The notes: a model not told the origin generated them from the sequence alone. DNA of 20,275 nucleotides from CBDUBS01 sp965365445 (GCA_965365445.1 CBDUBS010000056.1:1-20275), one strand, 5' to 3'; numbered from the stretch's first letter, positions 1 through 6,793 are shown. Program-made: numbers and translations.

Positions 1-522
1 GGCGACCCGCATACGCCACCCGCCGGAAAAGGTATGCAGCGGGCGGTTGAAGTCGGCAGGGTCGAACCCGAGCCCGGAAAGTACGGCTTCCGTTCTGGCC
101 TGTATGCGGTGCGCCTCGCGCGTAACGAGTTCTGCATGGACCTGCTCGAGCTGATGCAGCCACTTGTGGTAGGTGTCGCTCTCGTGATCGTCGGACCCGG
201 CAAGCGCCCGGGTAATCTCCTCCTCCTGCCGTTGAAGCTCGAGGACATCCTCGAAGGCCCTCAGCGCATCCTCGAGCACCGTTATTTCTCCCCGCGTTTC
301 CTGTACGTCCTGCTCCAGGTAGCCGAGCGTCGTGCCGCCGCCGATGGCTACTTCCCCCTCGTCGGGGGTATGCCTGCCGGCAATCAGGCGCAGGAGCGTC
401 GTCTTACCAGCGCCGTTGGGCCCGATCAGGCCGATCCGTTTGCCCGGCTTGATCGTCCATGTAACGCCGTTCAGGACTTGCTGGCCGCCGAAGGCGAGCG
501 ATATGTTGAGTAGTTGAATCAT
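1..522 (-). CDS. ABC-F family ATPase, N-terminal part (cut by window edge)
   Basis: The 174 codons visible, read from an ATG at 522 to the window edge, encode the first ATP-binding domain of an ABC-F protein. These are soluble tandem-ATPase proteins that act on the ribosome (translation factors or antibiotic protection) rather than transporters. Seen directly: Walker A GPNGAGKT (residues 34-41), a Q-loop glutamine at 71 (YLEQD), a charged, probably helical insert at about 77-150, and the signature FSGGWRMR (165-172). No membrane segment is present. The second ATPase domain and the interdomain linker that distinguishes Uup, EttA, YdiF and resistance types lie outside the window, so the subfamily cannot be fixed. 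No Shine-Dalgarno sequence is evident. It lies 67 bp downstream of the methyltransferase gene and may be the third gene of that operon. Confidence 0.93.
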   Translation of the reverse strand, partial: MIQLLNISLAFGGQQVLNGVTWTIKPGKRIGLIGPNGAGKTTLLRLIAGRHTPDEGEVAIGGGTTLGYLEQDVQETRGEITVLEDALRAFEDVLELQRQEEEITRALAGSDDHESDTYHKWLHQLEQVHAELVTREAHRIQARTEAVLSGLGFDPADFNRPLHTFSGGWRMRVA

Positions 523-589
523 CGATGCCGGTAGATGTCAGAACGACCGCTGCTCAAATGCCGTACGATCGTAACGGTTTCGTACCGGC

Positions 590-1312
590 TCACGGCTTCC
601 GCAGAACGCAGGTCGTTTTGCTGCGCGTCGCGAACGTCATAGCTTTCAGCAGGTCTCGGGGCTTGCCCGAGGTGAGTTCCTTGATCCATGTGTCGCGGAA
701 CGGGGTGCGATGCACCCGAACCAACTCGAACGCGTTCGACCGGAGGAGGTGCTCCAGGTTGTCCCATGTGAACGTGTAGGGATGGCCCTTGTCGATTTGC
801 AGTGTCTCGGCGAGCGCCCGGACGGCCTTTCCCCATCGGTGGTATACATTGAGGCGAAGAAACACGATTCCACCTTTCCGAAGCACCCGGTGCATTTCCT
901 GAACCACCCGGGCCGGCTGCTCGCAATGGTCGAGCACGTTGTCGATGATGATCAGGTCGAATCGTTCGTTTTCGAACGGCAGGTGTTCGCCCTGCGCCCT
1001 GGCGTAGTGGACCTCCCCGTCGCGGGCCGCCGTGAACCGATCGACTGAAGCATAAAAATCCTCCAACGGATCGACAGCGTAGCGGTGCCGGCTGTCCAGG
1101 TAGGTGAGTATACCGGCGGCCCCGCTCCCAACCTCCAGGATCCAGGTATCCGGGCGGATCGTCATCAGGCCGGCCAGCTCCCGGGTCAACTCCTCGGCGT
1201 ATCGCTCATAAAACGACGGGTCGATGCGCGAGACGACGCCCGCCCACCAGTCGCGCTCGTAGGTCTGCGCCTTCTTCCAACGCTCGGTGGTTTCGTCAGT
1301 AGGCGTTGTCAT
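590..1312 (-). CDS. class I SAM-dependent methyltransferase
   Basis: A 240-residue soluble protein with the Rossmann-like methyltransferase fold. Motif I is ILEVGSGAAG (residues 58-67), which binds S-adenosylmethionine. An acidic residue at the end of strand 2 (D81, AVDPL) should contact the ribose. FDLIIIDNVLDH (118-129) and the following VLRKGGIVFLRL (143-154) match the Methyltransf_11-type core. The substrate cannot be read from the sequence. Its start overlaps the last 17 bp of the upstream polyprenyl sugar phosphotransferase gene, which suggests translational coupling and a role in modifying a surface glycan precursor; that role is inference. A good Shine-Dalgarno (GGAAAGGG, 7 nt before the ATG) lies inside the upstream gene and supports this start. 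Confidence 0.88.
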   Translation of the reverse strand: MTTPTDETTERWKKAQTYERDWWAGVVSRIDPSFYERYAEELTRELAGLMTIRPDTWILEVGSGAAGILTYLDSRHRYAVDPLEDFYASVDRFTAARDGEVHYARAQGEHLPFENERFDLIIIDNVLDHCEQPARVVQEMHRVLRKGGIVFLRLNVYHRWGKAVRALAETLQIDKGHPYTFTWDNLEHLLRSNAFELVRVHRTPFRDTWIKELTSGKPRDLLKAMTFATRSKTTCVLRKP

Positions 1313-2687
1313 TGATGAACCCTTTCCAGAGCGTCATGAACATGATCTTGAAATCCAGTCGGAGCGACCAGTGCTGAATGTAATAGAGGTCGTACTCGAT
1401 CCGCTTCTCGATGGACGACGAACCGCGCCACCCGTTGACCTGCGCCCATCCTGTGATCCCGGCTTTGGCCTTATGGCGCAGCATATACCGGGGCACATGG
1501 TTCTTGAACTCCTCGATGAAAACCGGCCGCTCCGGGCGCGGCCCGACCACCGACATATCTCCCTTCAGCACGTTAATGAATTGCGGAAGCTCATCGAGCG
1601 ACGTTTTACGCAGCCAGCGCCCCACGAATGTGGCCCGCTTCTCTCCAGGCCTGGCCCATACCGGCCCGGAGCCGGCTTCCGCATCCACCGGCATCGACCG
1701 GAACTTGAGCATCTGGAACCGCTGGCCGTTGAGACCCATGCGTTCCTGCCGGTAAAACACCGGTCCGGGGGAGGAGAGTTTTACGGCTGCCGCAATGAAT
1801 ATCATCAGCGGGGAAACCACCGCCAGGAAGGCCGCGGAAAAGGCGATATCTACCAGCCGTTTCGTAAACCGCCGGATCTCCAGCGGGGCTTCGTCGATCA
1901 AGTGGATCACCGGCAGCCCGTCCACGTCGGTGACTCGTCCGTTGAGTATGTTGTACTGCAACAGGTCCGGCACCAGGCAGACGTGTGTGAGCCGCGTGGA
2001 GAGCTCGTTGACGATAGACTCGATCCGCTGCGCCGCCGAGAGAGGAAGGGCGATGTATACATAGTCGATGGGGCGGCCTTCCGCTTCGAACCGGTCGATG
2101 ACGGCCGCCGCCTGATCGGTGGAGCCGAGCACGTCGGGCAAGCCCAACTTGAAGTCGTCCAGAAACCCGACGACTTGCAGCCCGATCCACGGATATTGAT
2201 TGAACGCCCGTTCGACGCGCCGCCCTGCCAGCCCCGCTCCGACGAGCAGCACCCGTTTGAGGTTCTTCCCCTGCTGCCGCGCCTTTCGGGCCATGGTGTA
2301 CAGCACCAGCCGGAGCACGATCATCGCCGCAGGGGTAATCAGCCCGAAAAGCAGCATATGAAGCCGGGAGAAGTACAGCTCCCGGTAGAACGAAAGCGAG
2401 GCCGCCACGAACAAAAACCCTACCCCTACCGCCCTGGCGACGGAAAACACGAGCAGGGTCAGGCGCTGCGCCCGGTCGGGCGCGTACAACCCGGACGACC
2501 AGAATACGACCGAGGAAACGACGAATATCCAGGGAACGAAGCCCAGGTACTGGGTGATGGGTACCCATGCCGGCGGCGTCAGCACCTCGAACCGGATGTA
2601 GTATGCCGCTATCCAGCTCGTAATGACGATGACCGAATCAGCGACGAACAACAATCGCTGATATAACCGACTTTGCTCCTGTAGCAT
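1296..2687 (-). CDS. undecaprenyl-phosphate sugar-1-phosphate transferase (WcaJ/PHPT-like)
   Basis: A 463-residue membrane enzyme that by family knowledge transfers a hexose-1-phosphate (often glucose or galactose) from a UDP-sugar to undecaprenyl phosphate, the first committed step of exopolysaccharide or capsule synthesis. Visible order: four hydrophobic segments (about 11-31, 43-66, 78-99, 109-132); a Rossmann-type domain starting RVLLVGAGLAG (145-155); a membrane-embedded helix (about 279-300); and the catalytic domain with SPGPVFYRQERMG (306-318), KFRSMPVDAE (328-337, the family's catalytic acidic residues), LDELPQFINVLKGD (364-377), VGPRPERP (381-388) and GITGWAQVNG (410-419). Length and order match the large polytopic PHPT class. 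The sugar specificity is not determinable. It heads a likely minus-strand operon with the methyltransferase and ABC-F genes and is preceded by a leader stem-loop. Confidence 0.95.
   Translation of the reverse strand: MLQEQSRLYQRLLFVADSVIVITSWIAAYYIRFEVLTPPAWVPITQYLGFVPWIFVVSSVVFWSSGLYAPDRAQRLTLLVFSVARAVGVGFLFVAASLSFYRELYFSRLHMLLFGLITPAAMIVLRLVLYTMARKARQQGKNLKRVLLVGAGLAGRRVERAFNQYPWIGLQVVGFLDDFKLGLPDVLGSTDQAAAVIDRFEAEGRPIDYVYIALPLSAAQRIESIVNELSTRLTHVCLVPDLLQYNILNGRVTDVDGLPVIHLIDEAPLEIRRFTKRLVDIAFSAAFLAVVSPLMIFIAAAVKLSSPGPVFYRQERMGLNGQRFQMLKFRSMPVDAEAGSGPVWARPGEKRATFVGRWLRKTSLDELPQFINVLKGDMSVVGPRPERPVFIEEFKNHVPRYMLRHKAKAGITGWAQVNGWRGSSSIEKRIEYDLYYIQHWSLRLDFKIMFMTLWKGFINDNAY
1320..1327 (-). promoter_or_regulatory. 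Shine-Dalgarno of the methyltransferase gene, inside the upstream CDS
   Basis: GGAAAGGG on the minus strand, 7 nt before the ATG at 1312, lies within the last codons of the sugar phosphotransferase gene. It is one of the few clear ribosome binding sites in this window and fixes the methyltransferase start. Confidence 0.55.
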
Positions 2688-2701
2688 GGCGCCTGTTCAG
2701 C

Positions 2702-2738
2702 AGATAAGCTCTCTAACGATAGACTTGTAGCCTTATCT
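2702..2738 (-). promoter_or_regulatory. leader stem-loop upstream of the WcaJ-like gene
   Basis: On the minus strand AGATAAGgCT pairs with AGCTTATCT to make a 9 bp stem with one bulged G and an 18 nt loop. Its 3' arm ends 14 nt before the ATG at 2687. A TATCTTTC box at 2797-2804 (minus strand) resembles the Bacteroidota -7 element, but no TTG lies at the usual distance. If transcription starts near there, the hairpin lies in a leader of about 100 nt and close to the ribosome entry site. Function is inferred. Confidence 0.35.
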
Positions 2739-2873
2739 CATGCGCACTGCCGGGGCTTGACTGACGTAACGGAGGGGTGACGGAAGGGATGGTCTCGAAA
2801 GATACGACGAAAGCAACGGAAAAAGGTAGCCCGACCGGTGAGATTGTCGTCCCCACGGCGGCGCCAACCGTCG

Positions 2874-3779
2874 TCAACCCGCCCGGGCGGCTCGTTCTGC
2901 GAGTGCTATAGCGCCGAGTACACCCGCCCGTTGCCCTGTTTCGGGGGGCACGACGAATCGGTCGATGCCCTCCAGTATCTCGGGCGCCTGTACGTACCCG
3001 TTGAGAATTTCCTGAAGGTTTTTCCGAATCATCGGAAACAGGTGCTGCTGCTGCATCACGCCGCCCCCCAGGATCAAGCGCTGCGGCGAAAGGGTATAGG
3101 TGTAGATAGCCAGGGCGTATGCCAGGTATTTCGCTTCATATACCCAGGCTTCGTGATCGGGGGGAAGCTCCCGGGCGTTTGCGCCCCACCGGGCCTGCAG
3201 GGCCGGCCCGGTCGTCAGCCCCTCCAGGCACGCCCCGTGATACGGACAGACCCCCGGAAACATATCTCCTTCGATGCGGGGCAGCGGGACGTGGCCCATC
3301 TCCGGATGCACGAGCCCGTGCATGATCTGTCCGCCTACCATGCCTCCTCCACCGATGCCGGTGCCCACCGTGAGATATACGAACGTATCCAGCCCCCGGG
3401 CGGCCCCCCAGCGGTACTCGGCCAGCGCGGCAGCGTTCACGTCCGTATCGAAGCCCACCGGCGTATCGAGCGCATACCGGAACGGTCCGAACATGTCGGT
3501 CTGGCTCCACCCCGGTTTGGGTGTCGTGGTGATGAAGCCGTAGGTCGGCGAGTCCGGGCGCAAGTCAACCGGTCCGAATGTCCCGATGCCGATTCCGGCT
3601 AATTTCCCCGGGCCCTGGTAGCCCCTGAAAAAATCGATCGCGCGCTGAATGGTTTCTTCCGGGGTGGTCGTGGGGAACTCTACCTGATCGTAGAGGGCGT
3701 CCGGCCCGGTCCCTACGGCGCACACGAATTTGGTGCCGCCGCCCTCTACGCCTCCATATACCGATTGACTCTCTGCCAT
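2874..3779 (-). CDS. ROK-family sugar kinase (fructokinase-like, zinc-binding)
   Basis: A 301-residue cytoplasmic ATP-dependent hexose kinase; the pattern fits the GmuE/ScrK type of ROK fructokinases. Seen: N-terminal phosphate-binding loop GGVEGGGTKF (9-18); DTDVNAAALAE (111-121) with the catalytic Asp at 113; ATP-site glycines LTVGTGIGGGG (136-146); and the ROK zinc motif with H163, C178, H181 and C184 in the HPEMGH ... CPYHGACLEG context. The short form from the ATG at 3779 is preferred because the ROK fold begins within ten residues of it, while the upstream in-frame extension has no family resemblance. The Shine-Dalgarno is weak. Substrate choice (fructose versus mannose or glucose) is inferred from motif similarity only. 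The gene is divergent from the HAD phosphatase, and the two may share regulation. Confidence 0.9.
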   Translation of the reverse strand: MAESQSVYGGVEGGGTKFVCAVGTGPDALYDQVEFPTTTPEETIQRAIDFFRGYQGPGKLAGIGIGTFGPVDLRPDSPTYGFITTTPKPGWSQTDMFGPFRYALDTPVGFDTDVNAAALAEYRWGAARGLDTFVYLTVGTGIGGGGMVGGQIMHGLVHPEMGHVPLPRIEGDMFPGVCPYHGACLEGLTTGPALQARWGANARELPPDHEAWVYEAKYLAYALAIYTYTLSPQRLILGGGVMQQQHLFPMIRKNLQEILNGYVQAPEILEGIDRFVVPPETGQRAGVLGAIALAERAARAG

Positions 3780-3809
3780 GTATGTTAGCCGTCTGTAGTG
3801 AATGAAGTC

Positions 3810-3828
3810 CCGGTCGCTTGCGAACCGG
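3810..3828. repeat. inverted repeat between the divergent kinase and phosphatase genes
   Basis: CCGGT and ACCGG flank a 9 nt centre (CGCTTGCGA) that itself contains TCGC-TT-GCGA once the neighbouring T is counted. This makes a near-palindrome of 19 bp, 31 bp upstream of the kinase ATG and 86 bp upstream of the phosphatase ATG. The position suits a shared operator, but no regulator is encoded nearby and no motif family was recognised. Confidence 0.3.
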
Positions 3829-3913
3829 AGTGTGAAAAGGTAGGAGCTATGGATCAGTGGAACCACATCGCCCCGTACAAGCCACCAGGTATTCAAAAAA
3901 CGTACGGTTTGCC

Positions 3914-4600
3914 ATGAAAACGAAAGCCTTTCTTTTCGATCTCGACGGGACGCTCATCGACGCCAATGAAACCCACGCCCGGGCGTGGAAAGATACGATG
4001 GACGAGTTCGGTTACACGGACGTAAGCCGGGAACGCATCGCGCTGGAAATCGGAAAGGGCGGCGACAAACTGGTACCCACGTTGCTGGGTGATGTGCCCG
4101 AAGCCCGGAGCAAAGCCCTCCGTGAGCGGCACGACGAGCGATTCCGCGAACTGGTCGATAAAGAGGGCATCCAGGCGTTTCCGAAAATCGAGCCTCTGTT
4201 CGAGGCCATTCACGAACGGGGGTTGCAGATCGCCATTGCGACCGCATCGCAAAAGGAAAACCTGGAGCGCGTGGCAAAGGCGGCCGGTCTCGACCTCCAG
4301 AAGCTGGCGGACGAAATCGTAACGGATACGGATGTACGGAATAGCAAACCGGATCCGGATACGGTGCAGGCCGCCGTGAAGAAATTGAAACTCGATCCCG
4401 GTGAGTGCGTCATGGTCGGGGATACCATCTACGATGTCGAAACGTCGGCTCGCGCCGGCGTGGCCTGCATCGGGGTGCTCACCGGAATCTGGACCGCCCC
4501 GGACCTGGAGCGCGCCGGAGCCGTCGCCACGTACCGCGACACGGCCGACTTGCTCGACCACCTCGACGAAGCGCTGGAGAAAGTAGAGCGAAGGGACTAA
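3914..4600 (+). CDS. HAD-superfamily hydrolase, Gph/beta-phosphoglucomutase-like
   Basis: A 228-residue cytoplasmic HAD subfamily IA protein, most likely a phosphatase on a small phosphorylated metabolite. All four HAD motifs are present: FDLDGT (8-13, nucleophile D9 and acid/base D11), Thr110 in IATAS, Lys145 in SKPDPD, and VGDTIYD (168-174) with D170 and D174 for magnesium. The helical cap (about 16-85) begins with ETHARAW, as in phosphoglycolate phosphatase and beta-phosphoglucomutase relatives, so a mutase or sugar-phosphate phosphatase role is possible. The ATG at 3914 is chosen because the DxD strand starts right after it; an in-frame ATG 57 bp upstream adds unconserved residues. It ends tail-to-tail with acuC, sharing stop-codon bases. 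Confidence 0.88.
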   Translation: MKTKAFLFDLDGTLIDANETHARAWKDTMDEFGYTDVSRERIALEIGKGGDKLVPTLLGDVPEARSKALRERHDERFRELVDKEGIQAFPKIEPLFEAIHERGLQIAIATASQKENLERVAKAAGLDLQKLADEIVTDTDVRNSKPDPDTVQAAVKKLKLDPGECVMVGDTIYDVETSARAGVACIGVLTGIWTAPDLERAGAVATYRDTADLLDHLDEALEKVERRD

Positions 4601-5727
4601 TACCAGTATTTTACGCACGTCTCCATCAGGCGGACGCTCGTAAACCGGTTTTGCTGCTCGATGGCTTCGGGATCGGCCACCACGAAACAGGCCGGTGCAT
4701 CCCGCATGGTCGGAGAGAGCGATACCGACAGGCGCTCCTCCCAGGTTTTCCGCCAGGACGCAGGCGCCTCTTCCGGAACCGGCAAGGCGTTCAGAGTGAG
4801 GAAAAGGAGGGTCCATATCCGCGCCGTGGCATCGAAATCGTACCCCCCGGCCAGCGTATACAGAATGCGCCCCTGCGCGTACTCATGGGCCAGTTCCCGC
4901 AGCCGCCGGAAGAGCCGCTCGTATGCATCGGTCGTCAGAAGCAGGTCCGCCAGAGGGTCCCGGTAATGAGCGTCCGCTCCGCACGGCACGACGAGCACGT
5001 CCGGCTGAAACCACGACAGGGCATGGGGAACGACACGCTCGAATGCATCCAGATACCCGGCGTCGGTCGTGCCGGGCTCCAGCGGCACGTTGAGCTTGAA
5101 CCCCTTGCCCGCGCCTTCTCCCAGTTCGTGCAGGTACCCCGTGCCCGGAAACAGGTACTGCCCGGATTCGTGCAGGCTGATGGTCATCACGTCGCCTTCG
5201 TCGTAGTGCAGCCACTGCACCCCGTCGCCATGATGCACGTCGATATCGATATATGCCACCCTGAAGCCGCGCCGGGTAAGCGCCCGGATGGCTATCGAAA
5301 GGTCGTTGTACACGCAAAAACCCGAGGCCAGCTCGCGTTGGGCATGGTGCAACCCTCCTCCCAGCTGCAACACGCACGTGGCCTCCCCGTCCGCAATGAG
5401 TTCGGCCGCTTTCAGCGTTCCCCCGGCCAGGCAACGGGCCGCGGCATCCATGTTTTCGAAAACCGGCACGTCCGGCGTGCCCAGCCCGAACCGGGCGGCA
5501 TCCGGCAGTCCCCGGCCCCTCGAAGCCGCCTCCACCTGATCCACGTACCGTTCGCTGTGTACGCTCAGCACATCCTCGCGAGAAGCCGGAGGCGGCGACA
5601 CCAAATGAGGGGTGTGCCCGAGCGCTTCAATGAGCTCCAGAACCATCTGGAGACGAAGCGGACTGAACGGGTGCTTCGGACCGAAATGGTACTCCTGGTA
5701 CCCCGAGTGGTAAACTACAGGGACCAT
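4597..5727 (-). CDS. acuC: AcuC-like histone deacetylase family protein
   Basis: A 376-residue zinc-dependent deacetylase of the class I/II arginase-fold family. In Bacillus, AcuC removes acetyl groups from acetyl-CoA synthetase and so reactivates it. Catalytic features are intact: H127-H128 in GGGLHHAQ, zinc ligands D163 and H165 in DIDVHHGDG (161-169), D252 in CGADAHYRDPL, and Tyr296 in LAGGYDF. The ATG at 5727 is preferred: the family N-terminus (VVYHSGYQEY) follows at once, and an SD-like AGGCGGA lies 6 nt upstream. The start overlaps the end of acuB by 13 bp, so the two are almost certainly co-transcribed and probably translationally coupled. The true substrate here is unproven, as no acetyl-CoA synthetase or acetyltransferase gene is in the window. 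Other small-molecule deacetylase roles (for example polyamine) are possible. Confidence 0.88.
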   Translation of the reverse strand: MVPVVYHSGYQEYHFGPKHPFSPLRLQMVLELIEALGHTPHLVSPPPASREDVLSVHSERYVDQVEAASRGRGLPDAARFGLGTPDVPVFENMDAAARCLAGGTLKAAELIADGEATCVLQLGGGLHHAQRELASGFCVYNDLSIAIRALTRRGFRVAYIDIDVHHGDGVQWLHYDEGDVMTISLHESGQYLFPGTGYLHELGEGAGKGFKLNVPLEPGTTDAGYLDAFERVVPHALSWFQPDVLVVPCGADAHYRDPLADLLLTTDAYERLFRRLRELAHEYAQGRILYTLAGGYDFDATARIWTLLFLTLNALPVPEEAPASWRKTWEERLSVSLSPTMRDAPACFVVADPEAIEQQNRFTSVRLMETCVKYWY

Positions 5728-6344
5728 TGTTTCCGCCTGGGCCAGGTTACTTCGAATCCGGTTTCGCGCAATCGGTCGGCCAGGGCGTGCGTGCTCAGGG
5801 TATTCACCCGAAGGATGACGGCCTGGGACCTCCCCGGATCGGCATAGCTCAACACCGACAGAATATCGACCCCCTCGCTGCTCACCGTGTCCATCAACCG
5901 GACGATCGCTCCGGGCGCCTCTGGAAGCTTCACTTCGATTCGCCCGGAGGGTCCATGGACGCCCGTGAGCAGGATGAGTGCATGCAACAGATCCGGGCCG
6001 GTGATGATTCCGGTCAGCCGCTCGCCCTCGAGCACCGGCAGACAACCGATTTTTTGCTCATGCATCAACCGGGCAGCCTCTTCGACGGGTTCGAGCGGCG
6101 TGGTGGTCACTACATGCTGCGTCATTACATCGCGCAGATTGGCTTCCTTCGGAAACGGGTGCGGATGCAGGGCGCTCGTCATGAGGCGCAAGTCCCGATC
6201 CGTAACCACCCCGACCAGTTTCCCTTCCGTTACCACCGGGAGGTGACGGATGCCATGCGTTCGCATGGCTTCGTAAGCCGCGGCGAGGCTGTCGGCCTCC
6301 GTCGCCGTTACGACGGGGCTATGCATGATGTCACGTACGAGCAT
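5715..6344 (-). CDS. acuB: AcuB-like CBS-CBS-ACT domain protein
   Basis: A 209-residue cytoplasmic sensor-type protein. Two CBS motifs form one Bateman module (about 1-55 with HLPVVTEGKLVGVVTDRDL, and 70-125 with CLPVLEGERLTGIITGPDL); such modules usually bind adenine nucleotides. A C-terminal ACT-like domain follows (about 135-205, from RIEVKLPEAPG), the type that binds small ligands such as amino acids. This order is that of AcuB from the acuABC acetoin/acetate utilisation operon of Bacillus. The ATG at 6344 is chosen over an in-frame TTG at 6350 because a GGCGGTGA element precedes it. It is the first gene of an acuB-acuC unit; AcuA is not seen. Its role as a nucleotide-responsive partner of AcuC is inference from gene order. 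Confidence 0.87.
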   Translation of the reverse strand: MLVRDIMHSPVVTATEADSLAAAYEAMRTHGIRHLPVVTEGKLVGVVTDRDLRLMTSALHPHPFPKEANLRDVMTQHVVTTTPLEPVEEAARLMHEQKIGCLPVLEGERLTGIITGPDLLHALILLTGVHGPSGRIEVKLPEAPGAIVRLMDTVSSEGVDILSVLSYADPGRSQAVILRVNTLSTHALADRLRETGFEVTWPRRKQWSL

Positions 6345-6369
6345 GAGCAATCACCGCCAATCGTTTGAG

Positions 6370-6399
6370 GAATACTATACGATACTACTTCTCCTTCAA
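6370..6399 (-). promoter_or_regulatory. candidate Bacteroidota-type promoter for acuBC
   Basis: On the minus strand TTG (6397-6399) is followed after exactly 19 nt by TAGTATTC (6370-6377). This matches the Bacteroidota TTG-N19-TAnnTTTG consensus except for two bases of the -7 box. It would give a leader of about 20 nt before the acuB ATG. Confidence 0.35.
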
Positions 6400-6450
6400 A
6401 TACGCAGAACGTTTTCGCTTTGCTTCCGGAGAATACCGGATACCTTGCGA

Positions 6451-6478
6451 GATTCCGGGTCAAGCCCGGAACGACATG
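6451..6478. repeat. short palindromic intergenic repeat (CCGGGTCAAGCCCGG type)
   Basis: TTCCGGG and CCCGGAA (6453-6459 and 6465-6471) form a perfect 7 bp inverted repeat around TCAAG, continued by CGACATGAA. Read in its two frames it yields VPGLTRNL and SGLDPESR, peptides familiar to me as spurious translations of dispersed intergenic repeats in many bacterial genomes. Only one copy is in this window, so its repeat status here rests on recognition of the motif rather than on a second copy. Confidence 0.45.
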
Positions 6479-6567
6479 AAGGAGGGAAGCCATAACGTAC
6501 CTCGAAGCAATTAACGAATAGCTCTTCGATATACAAAATGACGCAAACAGGCACAGTCTGCACAGGC

Positions 6568-6711
6568 ATGACGAAGCGGGTATGGTATTGCATTCTCCTG
6601 ACGCTAACGGCTGTCGGGAGCCTTACGGTGTCGCCCGGTACCTTCTGGTTTACCCCGGGCGAAACCTCTGGCCTGCGATATTTATCATCAAATAAGTATT
6701 TGTATTTATGA
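6568..6711 (+). CDS. possible small membrane or exported peptide (47 aa), speculative
   Basis: An ATG at 6568 (in-frame ATG also at 6538) opens 47 codons ending TGA. The product starts MTKR, then has a hydrophobic stretch (residues about 5-22, VWYCILLTLTAVGSLTV), then an aromatic, polar tail ending NKYLYL. This looks like a signal peptide or a single membrane helix. Only a weak ACAGG precedes the start, and no family is recognised. It could equally be chance or a gene remnant in non-coding DNA. Confidence 0.2.
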   Translation: MTKRVWYCILLTLTAVGSLTVSPGTFWFTPGETSGLRYLSSNKYLYL

Positions 6712-6762
6712 AGTTGGAAGCAGTCATTTAAACTGCCGTCCCTGAAAATATCGCACGAAAAG

Positions 6763-6793
6763 TTGTGCATTTTGTGCACAGCCCGTAACTTTC
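6763..6793 (+). promoter_or_regulatory. candidate promoter with overlapping inverted repeat, upstream of rlpA-like gene
   Basis: TTG (6763-6765) and TAACTTTC (6786-6793) are 20 nt apart, one base longer than the Bacteroidota consensus and with one mismatch in the -7 box. TGTGCA-TTTTG-TGCACA (6764-6780), a perfect 6 bp inverted repeat, overlaps the upstream element. It is loosely like a CRP/FNR-family half-site pair but with 17 bp overall rather than 16. A start near 6800 would leave a leader of about 125 nt. Confidence 0.3.

Noticed and set aside
1287..2666. Plus-strand 459-codon ORF opposite the WcaJ-like gene
   Set aside because: The opposite strand encodes a complete, motif-rich transferase; this frame is Arg/His/Pro/Glu-rich with no recognised domain.
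2789..2911. Plus-strand 40-codon ORF (MVSKDTTKATEKG...) with purine-rich sequence upstream
   Set aside because: It overlaps the 3' end of the ROK kinase gene in antisense, its spacing to GGAGGGG is too long, and no family is recognised.
3780..3896. N-terminal extension of the ROK kinase from an upstream ATG
   Set aside because: The 39 extra residues have no ROK similarity, and the phosphate-binding loop sits right after the internal ATG at 3779.
5728..6045. 106-residue N-terminal extension of AcuC
   Set aside because: It is the shadow of acuB in another frame, rich in Arg/Gly/Pro; the family N-terminus starts at 5727.
6396..6779. Minus-strand 127-codon ORF in the acuB-rlpA gap
   Set aside because: It reads through the palindromic repeat and AT-rich DNA, has no domain or membrane pattern, and looks like chance open frame.
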